NCBI RefSeq assembly: GCF_030363035.1
Contig: NZ_JAUCMN010000006.1
Span: 124,001 to 188,000, forward strand
Direction of reading: 5' to 3'
Origin: Curtobacterium caseinilyticum
GTDB taxonomy: Bacteria > Actinomycetota > Actinomycetes > Actinomycetales > Microbacteriaceae
Length of the DNA: 64,000 bases
The notes under the pieces were generated by a model, which was not told the DNA's origin, made no database searches, and worked only from the letters and a program-made list of their open reading frames with translations. The position numbers and the translations under genes were made by a program. Below are positions 25,189 through 33,887 of the stretch, piece by piece (positions within the stretch are counted from its first letter, which is position 1; each line of letters starts with the position of its first letter).

Positions 25189-28100
25189 CCATCGCTGCTC
25201 ACTCGTCCTCCTCGCCCACGTCCACCACGCCCGATGCACTCGCGGCGCTCGCCTCGACGGCGCCCGGGTCCGACACCCGACTCGCGCCGCGGGCGTGGCT
25301 GCACACCGACGCCCCGTCCCTGTCGCTGAACGGGGAGTGGGACTTCTGGTGGTCGCCCGTCGCGGACGTCCCGGTGCCCGGGGTGTCCGCCGCGGAGGAC
25401 GAGTGGGGCAGCATCCCCGTGCCGTCGCACTGGGTCCTGCACGGACACGGTGCGCCGAGCTACACGAACCTGCAGTACCCGTTCCCGATCGACCCGCCGC
25501 ACCCGCCCGAGGAGAACCCCACCGGCGACCACCGGCGGACGTTCTCGCTGCCGGACTCGTTCGACGGCGCCGCCCGCGTGCTGCTGCGCTTCGACGGCGT
25601 CGAGTCGCACTTCCGGGTGTGGCTGAACGGGTCCCTCGTGGGCTGGTCGACGGGGTCGCGGCTCGCCACCGAGTTCGACGTGACGTCGCTGCTGCAGCCG
25701 GGCACCAACGAGCTGCTCGTCCGGGTGCACCAGTGGAGCGCCGCCTCGTACCTCGAGGACCAGGACCAGTGGTGGCTGCCGGGCATCTTCCGTGACGTCA
25801 CGCTGCTCGCGCGGCCCGCCGCACCGATCGACGACGTGTTCGTGCGCGCCGGCTGGACGGCGACCCTCGGCGGCGCCGCGACCGCGGGCACCGCGGCCTC
25901 GGGACGGCCCGAGACCGGTACGGGCACGATCACGTTCCCGACGCTCGACGCCGTGTTCCCGGTGCGCTTCGCCGTGCCCGAGGCCGGGGTCGACGTCGTG
26001 TGGGCGTCCGCCGACGACGTCGCGCCGATCACGGTCGAGGGCGTCGAACCCTGGAGCGCGGAGGTGCCGAAGCTGTACGACGCCACCGTGGCCTCCGACG
26101 GCGAGACCGTCTCGCTCCGGCTCGGCTTCCGCACGGTGGCGATCGTCGGCGATCGCTTCCTGGTCAACGGCGAGCGGGTCGTGTTCCACGGCGTGAACCG
26201 GCACGAGACCCACCCCGTCCGGGGCCGGGTGTTCGACGAGGAGCACGCCCGCGCGGACATGGCGCTGATGAAGCGGAACAACGTCAACGCGATCCGCACC
26301 TCGCACTACCCGCCGCACCCCCGCGTGCTCGACCTCGCCGACGAGCTCGGGTTCTGGGTGGTCCTGGAGTGCGACCTCGAGACCCACGGGTTCCTGTTCA
26401 CCGACTGGGTCGGCAACCCCTCGGACGACCCGGCCTGGCGCGACGCCTACCTCGACCGGATGGCCCGGACCGTCGAGCGCGACAAGAACCACGCGTCGAT
26501 CGTGATGTGGTCGCTCGGCAACGAGTCCGGCACCGGCCGGAACCTGGCCGCGATGGCGCAGTGGGTGCACGACCGCGACGACGAACGCCCCGTGCACTAC
26601 GAGGGCGACTACACCGGCGCCTACACCGACGTGTACTCGCGGATGTACCCGACGCTGCAGGAGACCGAGTCGATCGGTGGTGGGCCGGAGACCCCGCTGC
26701 TCGAGTGCGGTCCGGCCGAGGCAGCGCGTCAGCGCTCGAAGCCGTTCCTGCACTGCGAGTACGTGCACGCGATGGGCAACGGCCCCGGACAGATCGCCGA
26801 GTACGAGGCCCTGGTCGACAAGTACCCGCGGTTGCACGGCGGGTTCGTTTGGGAGTGGCGGGACCACGGGTTGCTCGCGCAGACCGCCGACGGGCAGGAC
26901 TACTTCGCGTACGGCGGTGACTTCGGCGAGGTGGTGCACGACGGCAACTTCGTGATGGACGGCCTCGTGCTGCCCGACGACACCCCGACCCCGGGCCTGG
27001 CGGAGTTCGCCGCGGTGGTCGCCCCGATCCGGTTCTCGCTCTCGGACACGACCGTGCTCGTCGAGAACCGGTACCACTCCGCATCGACGGCGGGGCTGCG
27101 GTTCTGCTGGACCCTCGCGCGGAACGGCGTCGTCGAGGCGAGCGGGCGGTTCACCCCCGGTGTGGTCGCGGCCCGGCAGTCGGCCACGGTCCCGGTGCCC
27201 GACGAGGTGCTCGCGGCCGCCGCGGACGCCGCGTCCCTGGTCCCCGGTGACGAGCTGTGGCTCGACGTGACGGCGGAGCTGGCGGGGCCGACCGCGTGGG
27301 CGGACACCGGCCACGTCGTCGCACGCACGCAGCGGCTCGTGGCGAGCCGCGCGGCGGACGTGCCCAGGGCCTCCCGGCAGGGCTGGGACGGCGACCGTCT
27401 CGGCGAGGGGACCTTCACCGCCCGCGGTGACCTGGTGTCCTGGAAGGGGCACGAGGTCGCGGGGCCGCGGCTCGAGCTGTGGCGTGCGCCGACGGACAAC
27501 GACAGCCTGGCCTCGCAGGGCGGGTACGAGACGGCCGATCCGGTGCTGACGAAGGGCGTCGGCGACCCGGACGCTCCGGCGTCCGCGGTCCGCTGGCGTG
27601 AGCGTGGGCTCGACCGGCTGACCCACCGACTGGTGTCCGTCGACCGGACCGCGCACGGCCTCGAGCAGCGCATCCGGGTCGCGGCGGCGAACAGCGGGTG
27701 GGGCGTCGACGTCACGCACCGCTGGACGCTCACCGACGACGGGCTGCTGCTGCAGACCGACGCGGTGCCGTTCGGGGCGTGGGACGTCACCTGGCCGCGG
27801 ATCGGCGTGCGGTTCGACCTGCCGGCGTCGCTGCTCGACGACACCGCGGAGTGGTTCGGGACCGGGCCGGCGGAGTCCTACGCGGACTCGTCGCACGCCG
27901 CTCGGGTCGGCCGCTTCTCCGCCCCGGTGCGCTCGCTGACCGTGGACTACTCGATGCCGCAGGAGACCGGCCATCGTCCCGGGCTGCGGACGCTCGCGGT
28001 GGGTCCGTTCACGGTGTCGACCGTCGGGGCGCACCGGGCGGGCTTCACGCTCTCACCGTGGACCGCGCAGCAGCTCGCGCAGGCGATGCACCCGTACGAG

Positions 28101-28238
28101 CTGCCGACGCCGGACCACACGTACCTGTACCTCGATGCGGCGCAGCACGGGCTCGGGTCGCGGGCGTGCGGGCTCGACGTGCTGCCGGAGCACCAGCTGT
28201 GGCCGCAGGCGTTCTCGTGGAGCGTGGTGCTCGGGTAG
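25185..28238 (+). CDS. lacZ: Beta-galactosidase, GH2 (LacZ type)
   Basis: 1017 residues, the length of classical LacZ. A jelly-roll sugar-binding domain comes first (TNLQYPFPIDPP), then immunoglobulin-like domains, the TIM barrel and the C-terminal small-chain domain. The acid/base Glu is in LGNESG (Glu447) and the nucleophile in HCEYVHAMGN (Glu525); GVNRHETHP precedes them. It cleaves the galactosides imported by the operon, inside the cell (no signal peptide). The TTG start at 25185 overlaps the permease stop (TTGA), which explains why no ATG is found at the right place. A longer frame beginning at 24246 is a shadow. Confidence 0.95.
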   Translation: MTIAAHSSSSPTSTTPDALAALASTAPGSDTRLAPRAWLHTDAPSLSLNGEWDFWWSPVADVPVPGVSAAEDEWGSIPVPSHWVLHGHGAPSYTNLQYPFPIDPPHPPEENPTGDHRRTFSLPDSFDGAARVLLRFDGVESHFRVWLNGSLVGWSTGSRLATEFDVTSLLQPGTNELLVRVHQWSAASYLEDQDQWWLPGIFRDVTLLARPAAPIDDVFVRAGWTATLGGAATAGTAASGRPETGTGTITFPTLDAVFPVRFAVPEAGVDVVWASADDVAPITVEGVEPWSAEVPKLYDATVASDGETVSLRLGFRTVAIVGDRFLVNGERVVFHGVNRHETHPVRGRVFDEEHARADMALMKRNNVNAIRTSHYPPHPRVLDLADELGFWVVLECDLETHGFLFTDWVGNPSDDPAWRDAYLDRMARTVERDKNHASIVMWSLGNESGTGRNLAAMAQWVHDRDDERPVHYEGDYTGAYTDVYSRMYPTLQETESIGGGPETPLLECGPAEAARQRSKPFLHCEYVHAMGNGPGQIAEYEALVDKYPRLHGGFVWEWRDHGLLAQTADGQDYFAYGGDFGEVVHDGNFVMDGLVLPDDTPTPGLAEFAAVVAPIRFSLSDTTVLVENRYHSASTAGLRFCWTLARNGVVEASGRFTPGVVAARQSATVPVPDEVLAAAADAASLVPGDELWLDVTAELAGPTAWADTGHVVARTQRLVASRAADVPRASRQGWDGDRLGEGTFTARGDLVSWKGHEVAGPRLELWRAPTDNDSLASQGGYETADPVLTKGVGDPDAPASAVRWRERGLDRLTHRLVSVDRTAHGLEQRIRVAAANSGWGVDVTHRWTLTDDGLLLQTDAVPFGAWDVTWPRIGVRFDLPASLLDDTAEWFGTGPAESYADSSHAARVGRFSAPVRSLTVDYSMPQETGHRPGLRTLAVGPFTVSTVGAHRAGFTLSPWTAQQLAQAMHPYELPTPDHTYLYLDAAQHGLGSRACGLDVLPEHQLWPQAFSWSVVLG

Positions 28239-28273
28239 GGCACGGGGCGGCGCGGGCGAGGAGCTCCCGCGCC

Positions 28274-28333
28274 GAACCAGGTTCCGGACACGACACCGCG
28301 TTCTTCCGTGGTGCTGTGTCCGGAACCTGGTTC
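28274..28333. terminator. Long inverted repeat between lacZ and the DUF3151 gene
   Basis: 24-bp arms starting GAACCAGGTTCCGG pair with two mismatches around a 12-nt loop. Both convergent genes end within about 40 bp, so it probably terminates both. The arm itself contains the palindrome GAACCAGGTTC, so an additional protein-binding role is possible. Confidence 0.7.
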
Positions 28334-28364
28334 CGCAGGTGCAGGGCGAGCCCGAGCCGCCGCG

Positions 28365-28790
28365 CTACTCGCCGGCGGAGAGCGCGCGGAGCGCCTCGGG
28401 GTCGCTCTGGTCGAGGAAGTCCGTCAGGCGCTCCGGCTCGCCCGGCTCGTCGATCGCCTCGGCCGCGCGGCGCAGGGCGAACAGCGCCCGGAGCACGCCC
28501 CGGTTCGGCTCGTGCGACCACGGCACCGGCCCGGCACCGCGCCAGCCCGCCTTCCGCAGCGCGTCGAGTCCGCGGTGGTAGCCCACGCGGGCGTACGCGT
28601 AGGACTCGAGGGTCGCCCCGCGCTCCCAGGCCTCGTCGGCGAGCAGAGCCCACGCCAGGCTCGAGGACGGGTGCGACACGACGACGCTCGACACGGGAGC
28701 GTCGGCGGCGAGCGCGGCGGTCACCTCCGGCTCCTCGGGCAGCAGGGTCGCGGGGTTCGCGGTCGGGTCGGGCAGCAGGTTCTCCGGCAT
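28365..28790 (-). CDS. DUF3151 domain-containing protein
   Basis: 141 residues matching the actinobacterial DUF3151 family: an N-terminal MPENLLPDP, a central AWALLADEAW and YAYARVGYHRGLDALR, and RGVLRALFALRRAA towards the end. It is helical, soluble and of unknown role. It is divergent from the ABC-F gene across a 311-bp gap. Confidence 0.82.
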   Translation of the reverse strand: MPENLLPDPTANPATLLPEEPEVTAALAADAPVSSVVVSHPSSSLAWALLADEAWERGATLESYAYARVGYHRGLDALRKAGWRGAGPVPWSHEPNRGVLRALFALRRAAEAIDEPGEPERLTDFLDQSDPEALRALSAGE

Positions 28791-29101
28791 GCCCCCAGCC
28801 TGTCACCTCTTGCCCCGACGCTGCACCAGGGCTAGCGTGGCAGCACCTCGTCGTCATCGCGGGGCTGCCGGGGCGGGAGACCGACCGGCGGCACGGGTGG
28901 CGGTCACGGGGGTCCCCGACGGAAGAGCCGCATTGCTGTCGATCACCGGTACCGCGCAGTCCTCGCGCTGACACCGTGATCGTCGCGCCCCGTCGGGCGC
29001 CCTGGTCGTCGCGCCCCCTCGGGTGCTCCCCCTGTCGTGCCGTCGGCGCGTCGAGCGGGATCGGTGTCGTGCGCCCAGCTCACGATCCCGGAGGCACCCC
29101 C
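28791..29101. other. 311-bp divergent gap with a long ABC-F leader
   Basis: No credible gene. It holds a plus-strand promoter (28810-28838), which would give a leader of about 255 nt before the ABC-F start, and two 19-bp near-identical segments (CGTCGCGCCCC...) at 28981 and 29007, 26 bp apart. A GGAGG ribosome-binding site lies directly before 29102. Confidence 0.5.
28810..28838 (+). promoter_or_regulatory. Promoter of the ABC-F gene
   Basis: TTGCCC, a 17-bp spacer, then TAGCGT. The same TAGCGT box is used at the corA promoter (42713). Confidence 0.45.
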
Positions 29102-30712
29102 ATGCCCGCAACACCGTCCGTCGTCCTGCACGACCTCACCTTCACCTGGCCCGACGGCTCCGTCGCGCTCGACCACCTGACCACCGCCTTCGGCCGTGGC
29201 CGCACCGGCCTGGTCGGGAGGAACGGGGCCGGCAAGTCCACGTTGGTCCGGCTCGTCACAGGTCAGCTCCACCCCACGTCCGGTTCCGTCCGCACCACCG
29301 GCCCCGTCGACCACCTGCCCCAGCGGCTCGTCACCCGTCCGGACGACACCGTCGCCGACCTGCTCGGCGTCGGCGCGGCCCTGACGGCGCTGCGCGCGAT
29401 CCTCGGCGGCGACCCCGCACCCGAGCACTTCGACACGATCGGCGACGACTGGGACGTCGAGGAACGGGCAGCCGCCGCACTCGCAGACGTCGCGGCCCTC
29501 GACGGCGTCGACCTCGACCGACCGGTGGGGACGCTCTCCGGCGGGCAGGCGGTGCTCGCGGCGGTCGCCGGCATCCGGCTGCGCGGGCGTCCGATCGCCC
29601 TGCTCGACGAGCCGACGAACAACCTCGACCGCCGGTCCCGGGCAGCCCTGCTCGACCTGGTCGACACGTGGCGCGGGACCCTCGTCGTCGTGAGCCACGA
29701 CCGGGAGTTGCTCGAGCACGTCGACGAGACCGTCGAGCTCCGCAGCGGATCGGCCACGGTGTTCGGGGGGACGTTCAGTGCGTACGAGGAGCACCTCGCC
29801 GTGCAGCAGGCAGCCGTCGCCCGCGAGGTCCGGGTCGCCGAGCAGCGACACCGCGCCGAACAGCGGCAGCGCATCGAGGCCGAGACGAAGATCGCCCGAC
29901 GGGCCCGGGCCGGGCGCGAGGCCGCTCGGTCCGTGCCGAAGATCCTGGCGAACGAGCAGCGGAAACAGGCGGAGCAGACCGCCGGGCGGCTCCGGGCGGC
30001 GCACGGCTCGGCCGAGGAGCAGGCGCGGTCCGCGGTGCGGGAGGCCGAGCTGCGACTCCGCGACGACGAGTCCCTGCACGTCGCGCTGCCCGACCCGGAC
30101 GTCCCCGCGTCACGGCGGATCGCGACGATCACGGTCCGGGGCCGGGACACGGTCATCGAGGGTCCGGAGCGTCTCGCCGTGGTCGGGGACAACGGTGTCG
30201 GCAAGACGACGCTGCTCGAGCAGCTCGTCGGCGGCGCGGCTGCCCGCGAGCACCCGCTGCCCGACACCGCAGCGGTCTCGCACGTCGACCGGTCCGGCTA
30301 CCTCGCGCAGCGGCGGGACGGGCTCGACGACGACGCCTCGGTCCTCGTGAACGTCCGGCGGACCGCGCCGCACGTGCCCGACGCCGAGCTGCGCAACCGG
30401 CTGGCTCGGCTGCTCGTGCGTGGCGACACCGTCGGTCGACCTGTCGGGTCGTTGTCGGGCGGGGAGCGCTTCCGGGTCGCTCTCGCCGCCCTCGTGCTCG
30501 CCGATCCGCCGCCGCAGCTCCTGGTGCTCGACGAGCCGACGAACGACCTCGACCTGACGAGCGTCGACCAGCTCGTCGACGCGCTGCGGGCGTACCGGGG
30601 AGCCCTCGTCGTGGTGAGCCACGACGAGGCGTTCCTCGAGCGGCTCGACCTGACGGATCGGATCGAGTTGCGGCCTGATCAGGAGTCGCCGTTTATACAA
30701 GCGGTTGTATAG
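29102..30712 (+). CDS. ABC-F family ATPase (ribosome-acting)
   Basis: 536 residues with two ABC domains and no membrane segment. Walker A GRNGAGKST near residue 38 and GDNGVGKTT near 363; signatures LSGGQ and LSGGERFR; Walker B DEPTNNLD and DEPTNDLD. The charged, helical interdomain linker (residues ~235-310, EQRHRAEQRQRIEAE) is the arm that reaches the ribosomal exit site. Members either protect ribosomes from antibiotics or aid translation. The long leader hints at antibiotic-responsive attenuation, but this is inference. The start is set by GGAGG 8 nt upstream. Confidence 0.9.
   Translation: MPATPSVVLHDLTFTWPDGSVALDHLTTAFGRGRTGLVGRNGAGKSTLVRLVTGQLHPTSGSVRTTGPVDHLPQRLVTRPDDTVADLLGVGAALTALRAILGGDPAPEHFDTIGDDWDVEERAAAALADVAALDGVDLDRPVGTLSGGQAVLAAVAGIRLRGRPIALLDEPTNNLDRRSRAALLDLVDTWRGTLVVVSHDRELLEHVDETVELRSGSATVFGGTFSAYEEHLAVQQAAVAREVRVAEQRHRAEQRQRIEAETKIARRARAGREAARSVPKILANEQRKQAEQTAGRLRAAHGSAEEQARSAVREAELRLRDDESLHVALPDPDVPASRRIATITVRGRDTVIEGPERLAVVGDNGVGKTTLLEQLVGGAAAREHPLPDTAAVSHVDRSGYLAQRRDGLDDDASVLVNVRRTAPHVPDAELRNRLARLLVRGDTVGRPVGSLSGGERFRVALAALVLADPPPQLLVLDEPTNDLDLTSVDQLVDALRAYRGALVVVSHDEAFLERLDLTDRIELRPDQESPFIQAVV
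30694..30711. promoter_or_regulatory. Operator/promoter of the VapBC module
   Basis: TATACAA and TTGTATA flank a 4-bp spacer GCGG. The site overlaps the last codons of the ABC-F gene and lies 30 bp before the antitoxin start, the place where VapB-type antitoxins bind to repress their own operon. The AT content stands out strongly from its surroundings. Confidence 0.65.
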
Positions 30713-30740
30713 TACTGGGACCAGAAGAGCGGAGCACATC

Positions 30741-30971
30741 ATGACCGTGACGACCATCGATCTCGATCCGGACGTCCTCGACATCGCCAAGTCGCTCACG
30801 GGAGCGCGGACCAACCGAGACGTCGTGACACGCGCACTGCAGACGCTGATCGCCGTCCGCCGTCAGCCAGCAGCCGTGGAGCGCATCCTCGGCCGCACGT
30901 TCACCGACGAGCAGACGCACGCGCCCGTCGTGCACTACCGCTCGCCCGGCGTCCCCGCTGACGACGCGTGA
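30741..30971 (+). CDS. vapB: VapB-type antitoxin
   Basis: 76 residues. The N-terminal half (TTIDLDPDVLDIAKSLTG, then TNRDVVTRALQTLIAVRR) is a ribbon-helix-helix DNA-binding fold typical of the DUF2191/VapB group. The C-terminal tail would block the toxin. The stop overlaps the VapC start (GTGA). It probably binds the TATACAA palindrome just upstream together with VapC. Confidence 0.88.
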   Translation: MTVTTIDLDPDVLDIAKSLTGARTNRDVVTRALQTLIAVRRQPAAVERILGRTFTDEQTHAPVVHYRSPGVPADDA

Positions 30972-31372
30972 CGGCGTTCATCGTCGACAACTCCGTCTGG
31001 TGGAAGGCGGCACGGTTCCCGGCGATGACGCGGCGGTTGCAGGAGATCGCTGCACGGGACCTGATCCTGGCCTGCCCGCCACAGGTGCTCGAGTACTGCT
31101 TCTCCGCGCGCGATGCGGACGAGCACGCCGCGTTCCGGGAGGACATGGCGCAGTGGCTCCCTGCCGATGAACACCCCGGCGTCGATGACGTCCTCGCCAT
31201 CCAGACGGCTCTCTGGGCGGGCGGCTACGTCCGTGGCGCGGGGACCGTCGATGTGCAGATCGCCGCGTACGCGATTGCCAACGCGGCCGTGGTGCTCACC
31301 GCCGATCACGACTTCGACCACATCGCCGCGGTCGTCCCGTCCTTCGCACACGAGTACCTCCCCGAGGCCTGA
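30968..31372 (+). CDS. vapC: VapC-type PIN domain toxin ribonuclease
   Basis: 134 residues with the PIN-domain acidic quartet: Asp7 (FIVDNS), Glu42 (QVLEYC), Asp95 (TVDVQIA) and Asp114 (TADHDFDHI). It cleaves RNA, usually tRNA or rRNA, with Mg2+ when not held by VapB. GTG start coupled to the antitoxin stop. Complete and apparently intact. Confidence 0.9.
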   Translation: MTAFIVDNSVWWKAARFPAMTRRLQEIAARDLILACPPQVLEYCFSARDADEHAAFREDMAQWLPADEHPGVDDVLAIQTALWAGGYVRGAGTVDVQIAAYAIANAAVVLTADHDFDHIAAVVPSFAHEYLPEA

Positions 31373-31425
31373 CAGCCCGGCCGCTCGACCAGGGGCCGAG
31401 GGCGCACCCGGCCGCTCGCCCGGGG

Positions 31426-32124
31426 TCAGCGCTTCCGGGTCGGCCGGATGGCGAGCGACTCGATCGTGCCGCGCTCCGGCAGGTCGACGACGGTCCGCAC
31501 GGCCGCAGCGACGTCCTCGGGCGCCAGGTAGTACGCGGTGTCGTAGTCCTCGCCGAGCTTCTCGGTCAGGGCACGCTGCATGTCCGAGTCGGTCCGGCCG
31601 GGGTGCACGCTCGACACCCGGACGCCGTTCGCCCGCTCCTCTTCACGCAGGGCGTCGGCGAAGGCCCGGAGCGCGAACTTCGACGCCGCGTAGACCCCGC
31701 CACCGGGGCCCGCCGTGAACCCGGAGCCACTGTTGATCGGCACGACGATGCCGCGCGCCGCTCGGAGCGCAGGGAGCGCCAGGCGGGTGAGCTCGGCGAC
31801 GGCGAAGACGTTCGTCGCGAACACCTGCTCCCAGACCTCGCGCGACGTGTCGGCGATCCGGGTGCCCTGCTCGACCCCGGCGCTGTGCACGAGGACGTCG
31901 AGCCGGCCGGGCAGCGCGGGCACGTCGCCGGCACCGAGGTCCCCGACGAACGGCGCCGCGCTCGGCAGCTCGGCGACGAGTTCGTCGACCGCCGCTGCCG
32001 TCCGCCCACCGACGAGCACGTGGTGCGTCCGGCCGAGGTCGAGCGCGATCGCCCGACCGATCCCCCGGGTCGCCCCGGTGACGAGTGCGGTCGGACGGGC
32101 GGCGGCAGGTGCGGTGTCGGTCAT
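31426..32124 (-). CDS. Short-chain dehydrogenase/reductase (SDR)
   Basis: 232 residues. The NAD(P)-binding motif TGATRGIG lies near residue 17, with the catalytic Ser in INSGSG and YxxxK in YAASK. Classical SDR length and order. The substrate is unknown. Leaderless-type promoter (TAGGGT 7 nt before the ATG). Convergent with vapC. Confidence 0.9.
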   Translation of the reverse strand: MTDTAPAAARPTALVTGATRGIGRAIALDLGRTHHVLVGGRTAAAVDELVAELPSAAPFVGDLGAGDVPALPGRLDVLVHSAGVEQGTRIADTSREVWEQVFATNVFAVAELTRLALPALRAARGIVVPINSGSGFTAGPGGGVYAASKFALRAFADALREEERANGVRVSSVHPGRTDSDMQRALTEKLGEDYDTAYYLAPEDVAAAVRTVVDLPERGTIESLAIRPTRKR

Positions 32125-32131
32125 GCGTCCC

Positions 32132-32137
32132 ACCCTA
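32132..32137 (-). promoter_or_regulatory. -10 box TAGGGT of the SDR gene (leaderless)
   Basis: TAGGGT on the minus strand ends 7 nt before the ATG at 32124, with no ribosome-binding site in between. Confidence 0.5.
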
Positions 32138-32147
32138 CGGAGCCGGC

Positions 32148-32170
32148 GAGGCGGGGCGGCACCGCGCCTC
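32148..32170. repeat. Degenerate 42-bp-family element
   Basis: GAGGCG and CGCCTC arms survive around a GC-rich centre, between the SDR and YihY genes. It resembles family A but most of the outer sequence is lost. Confidence 0.3.
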
Positions 32171-32237
32171 CAGGCTGTGGACGAGCGCCGGTCACGGCCG
32201 CGCCGGTGCAGGACCGGCGCGCGCCGCGCCGGACCCG

Positions 32238-33299
32238 TCAGTCCTTCGTGCGACCGGCGCTCTCGCGGATCTTGATCCCCTCGAGCACGTCCTGCGCGTG
32301 CTTCTCGTCCTGCTTCTCGATCTGGCGGGTGTCGCGCTCGGGGAGCTGGATGTCCTCCTCGGCGCGGATGCCGGCCTGCAGCTGGCGTCCGCGCTCGAGC
32401 TCGGCGTCGAACTCCGCGCCGAACAGCAGCGCGTTGTTCGTGATCCAGATCCACAGCAGGAAGACGATGACACCACCGAGGGAGCCGTACGTGGCGTTGT
32501 AGTTCGAGAAGTTGCCGACGTAGAAGCCGAACCCGACGCTCGCGATGATCCAGATGCCGATGCCGACCAGGGCACCGCCGCTGACCCACTTGAACTTCGA
32601 CTGGCGGACGTTCGGCGCCCAGTAGTAGAGCACCGCGACGATGACGATCATCACCGCGAGCAGGATCGGCCACTGCACGATCGACACCACGAGGGCCGCG
32701 ACGTCGCCGAGCCCGATGACGTCGCCGAAGGCCCGGGCGAGTGGTCCGGAGACGAGCACGAGCAGACCGACGACGAGCAGCACGACCGTGAACACCGTGA
32801 CGCCGAGCATCGTCGGGCGGAGCTTCCAGATCGGTCGGCCCTCGCGGACGTTGTAGATGCGGTTCATCGCGCGGCCGAAGGCACCGACGTAGCCGGAGGC
32901 CGACCACAGCGCACCGAGCACACCGACGATGAACGTGATCGGCGCCGCGGGCGAGCGGACGAGGCCCTCGACCGGGCTCCGGAGCAGGTCCGCGACCTGG
33001 CCGCCCCCGACGTTCGTGATGACCTCGAGCAGGCTGTCGATCGTGTCCTTCGGGTTCGACACGAGCCCGAGGATCGACACCACGGCCAGCAGCCCGGGGA
33101 AGAGCGCGAGCACCGTGTAGTACGTCAGGCTCGCCGCCAGGTCGGTGCACTGGTCGCTCGAGAACTCGCGGAGCGTCTTCTTGAGCGTGTACGTGAACGA
33201 CGGCTTGGTGAGGTCCGTCGGGCTGTCCGGCTTCCGGGGGTCGTCGGGCGACGGCTTGTGCTGCATGTCCTGCTGGAGGTCCTGCTCCTTGCGCGCCAT
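32238..33299 (-). CDS. YihY/virulence factor BrkB family membrane protein
   Basis: 353 residues. A charged N-terminal tail is followed by six membrane helices with the family motif LAASLTYYTVLALFP near residue 55, and a charged C-terminal tail of ~70 residues. The family was once called ribonuclease BN, incorrectly; its real role is unknown. It is 3 bp downstream of the DUF3618-like gene, so the two are probably co-transcribed. Confidence 0.88.
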   Translation of the reverse strand: MARKEQDLQQDMQHKPSPDDPRKPDSPTDLTKPSFTYTLKKTLREFSSDQCTDLAASLTYYTVLALFPGLLAVVSILGLVSNPKDTIDSLLEVITNVGGGQVADLLRSPVEGLVRSPAAPITFIVGVLGALWSASGYVGAFGRAMNRIYNVREGRPIWKLRPTMLGVTVFTVVLLVVGLLVLVSGPLARAFGDVIGLGDVAALVVSIVQWPILLAVMIVIVAVLYYWAPNVRQSKFKWVSGGALVGIGIWIIASVGFGFYVGNFSNYNATYGSLGGVIVFLLWIWITNNALLFGAEFDAELERGRQLQAGIRAEEDIQLPERDTRQIEKQDEKHAQDVLEGIKIRESAGRTKD

Positions 33300-33302
33300 C
33301 GT

Positions 33303-33824
33303 CTAGCCCTTCGCCTTCGCCGCGGCCTTCGCCGCTGCCTTCGACCGCTTCGCGGCCTGCTTGCGGTTCTTGGTCGCCCGACGCTGCACGGCAGCGATGC
33401 CCGCGCGCTGCTTCACCCGGTTCTTGTGCACCGGGTCGCGCTCGAGGGACTCCTCGGCCGCCTTGCGGCGGGCCTTCCGACCTTTGCGCCCGTCCTTCGC
33501 CTGGTCGGCGTCGAACCCGCCCCGAGCGCCGAACGGCAGCAGCGCGGTGAACGCCGTCGAGGCAGCGGGGCGGTCCAGGTGCCCGGCGTCCGTCCGGCCG
33601 ATGCGCGTGCCGAGGACGATCGCCGCGATCCCGGCCGCCGCGGTGACGCCCATCGCCACGAGCGGGGTGGGGTCGCGGTGCCAGCGCTGCCGGGTCTTCG
33701 CGACCGCGAGCCGGGCGCGAGCAGGAACGTCCGAGCGCCGCTTGATCTCGGTGACGCTGTCGGTCAGGCGTTCGCGCGTGCGCACGTTCGCGAGCTCCAG
33801 CTCGGGGATGCTGTCCTTGGCCAT
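33303..33824 (-). CDS. DUF3618-like protein with Lys/Ala-rich tail
   Basis: 173 residues. An N-terminal amphipathic segment (ELELANVRTRERLTDSVTEI) and one membrane helix (VAMGVTAAAGIAAIVLG, residues ~57-73) resemble DUF3618 proteins. The last ~70 residues are basic, ending in alternating Ala-Lys runs like a histone H1 tail, so it might contact DNA or the acidic cell surface from the membrane. Forms an operon with the YihY gene. Confidence 0.65.
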   Translation of the reverse strand: MAKDSIPELELANVRTRERLTDSVTEIKRRSDVPARARLAVAKTRQRWHRDPTPLVAMGVTAAAGIAAIVLGTRIGRTDAGHLDRPAASTAFTALLPFGARGGFDADQAKDGRKGRKARRKAAEESLERDPVHKNRVKQRAGIAAVQRRATKNRKQAAKRSKAAAKAAAKAKG

Positions 33825-33874
33825 GTGTCGTGCCTACCAGGATCGGTCCGGTACCGCCTCCAGCAGCCGCGGTC

Positions 33875-33880
33875 TACGGT
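33875..33880 (+). promoter_or_regulatory. -10 box TACGGT of the MBL-fold gene (leaderless)
   Basis: TACGGT ends 7 nt before the ATG at 33888. Confidence 0.45.
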
Positions 33881-33887
33881 GCAGGCC

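Noticed and set aside
24246..28238. A 1330-codon frame suggesting a permease-beta-galactosidase fusion
   Set aside because: The first ~310 codons are a frameshifted shadow of the second permease. LacZ homology starts after the TTG at 25185, which overlaps the permease stop.
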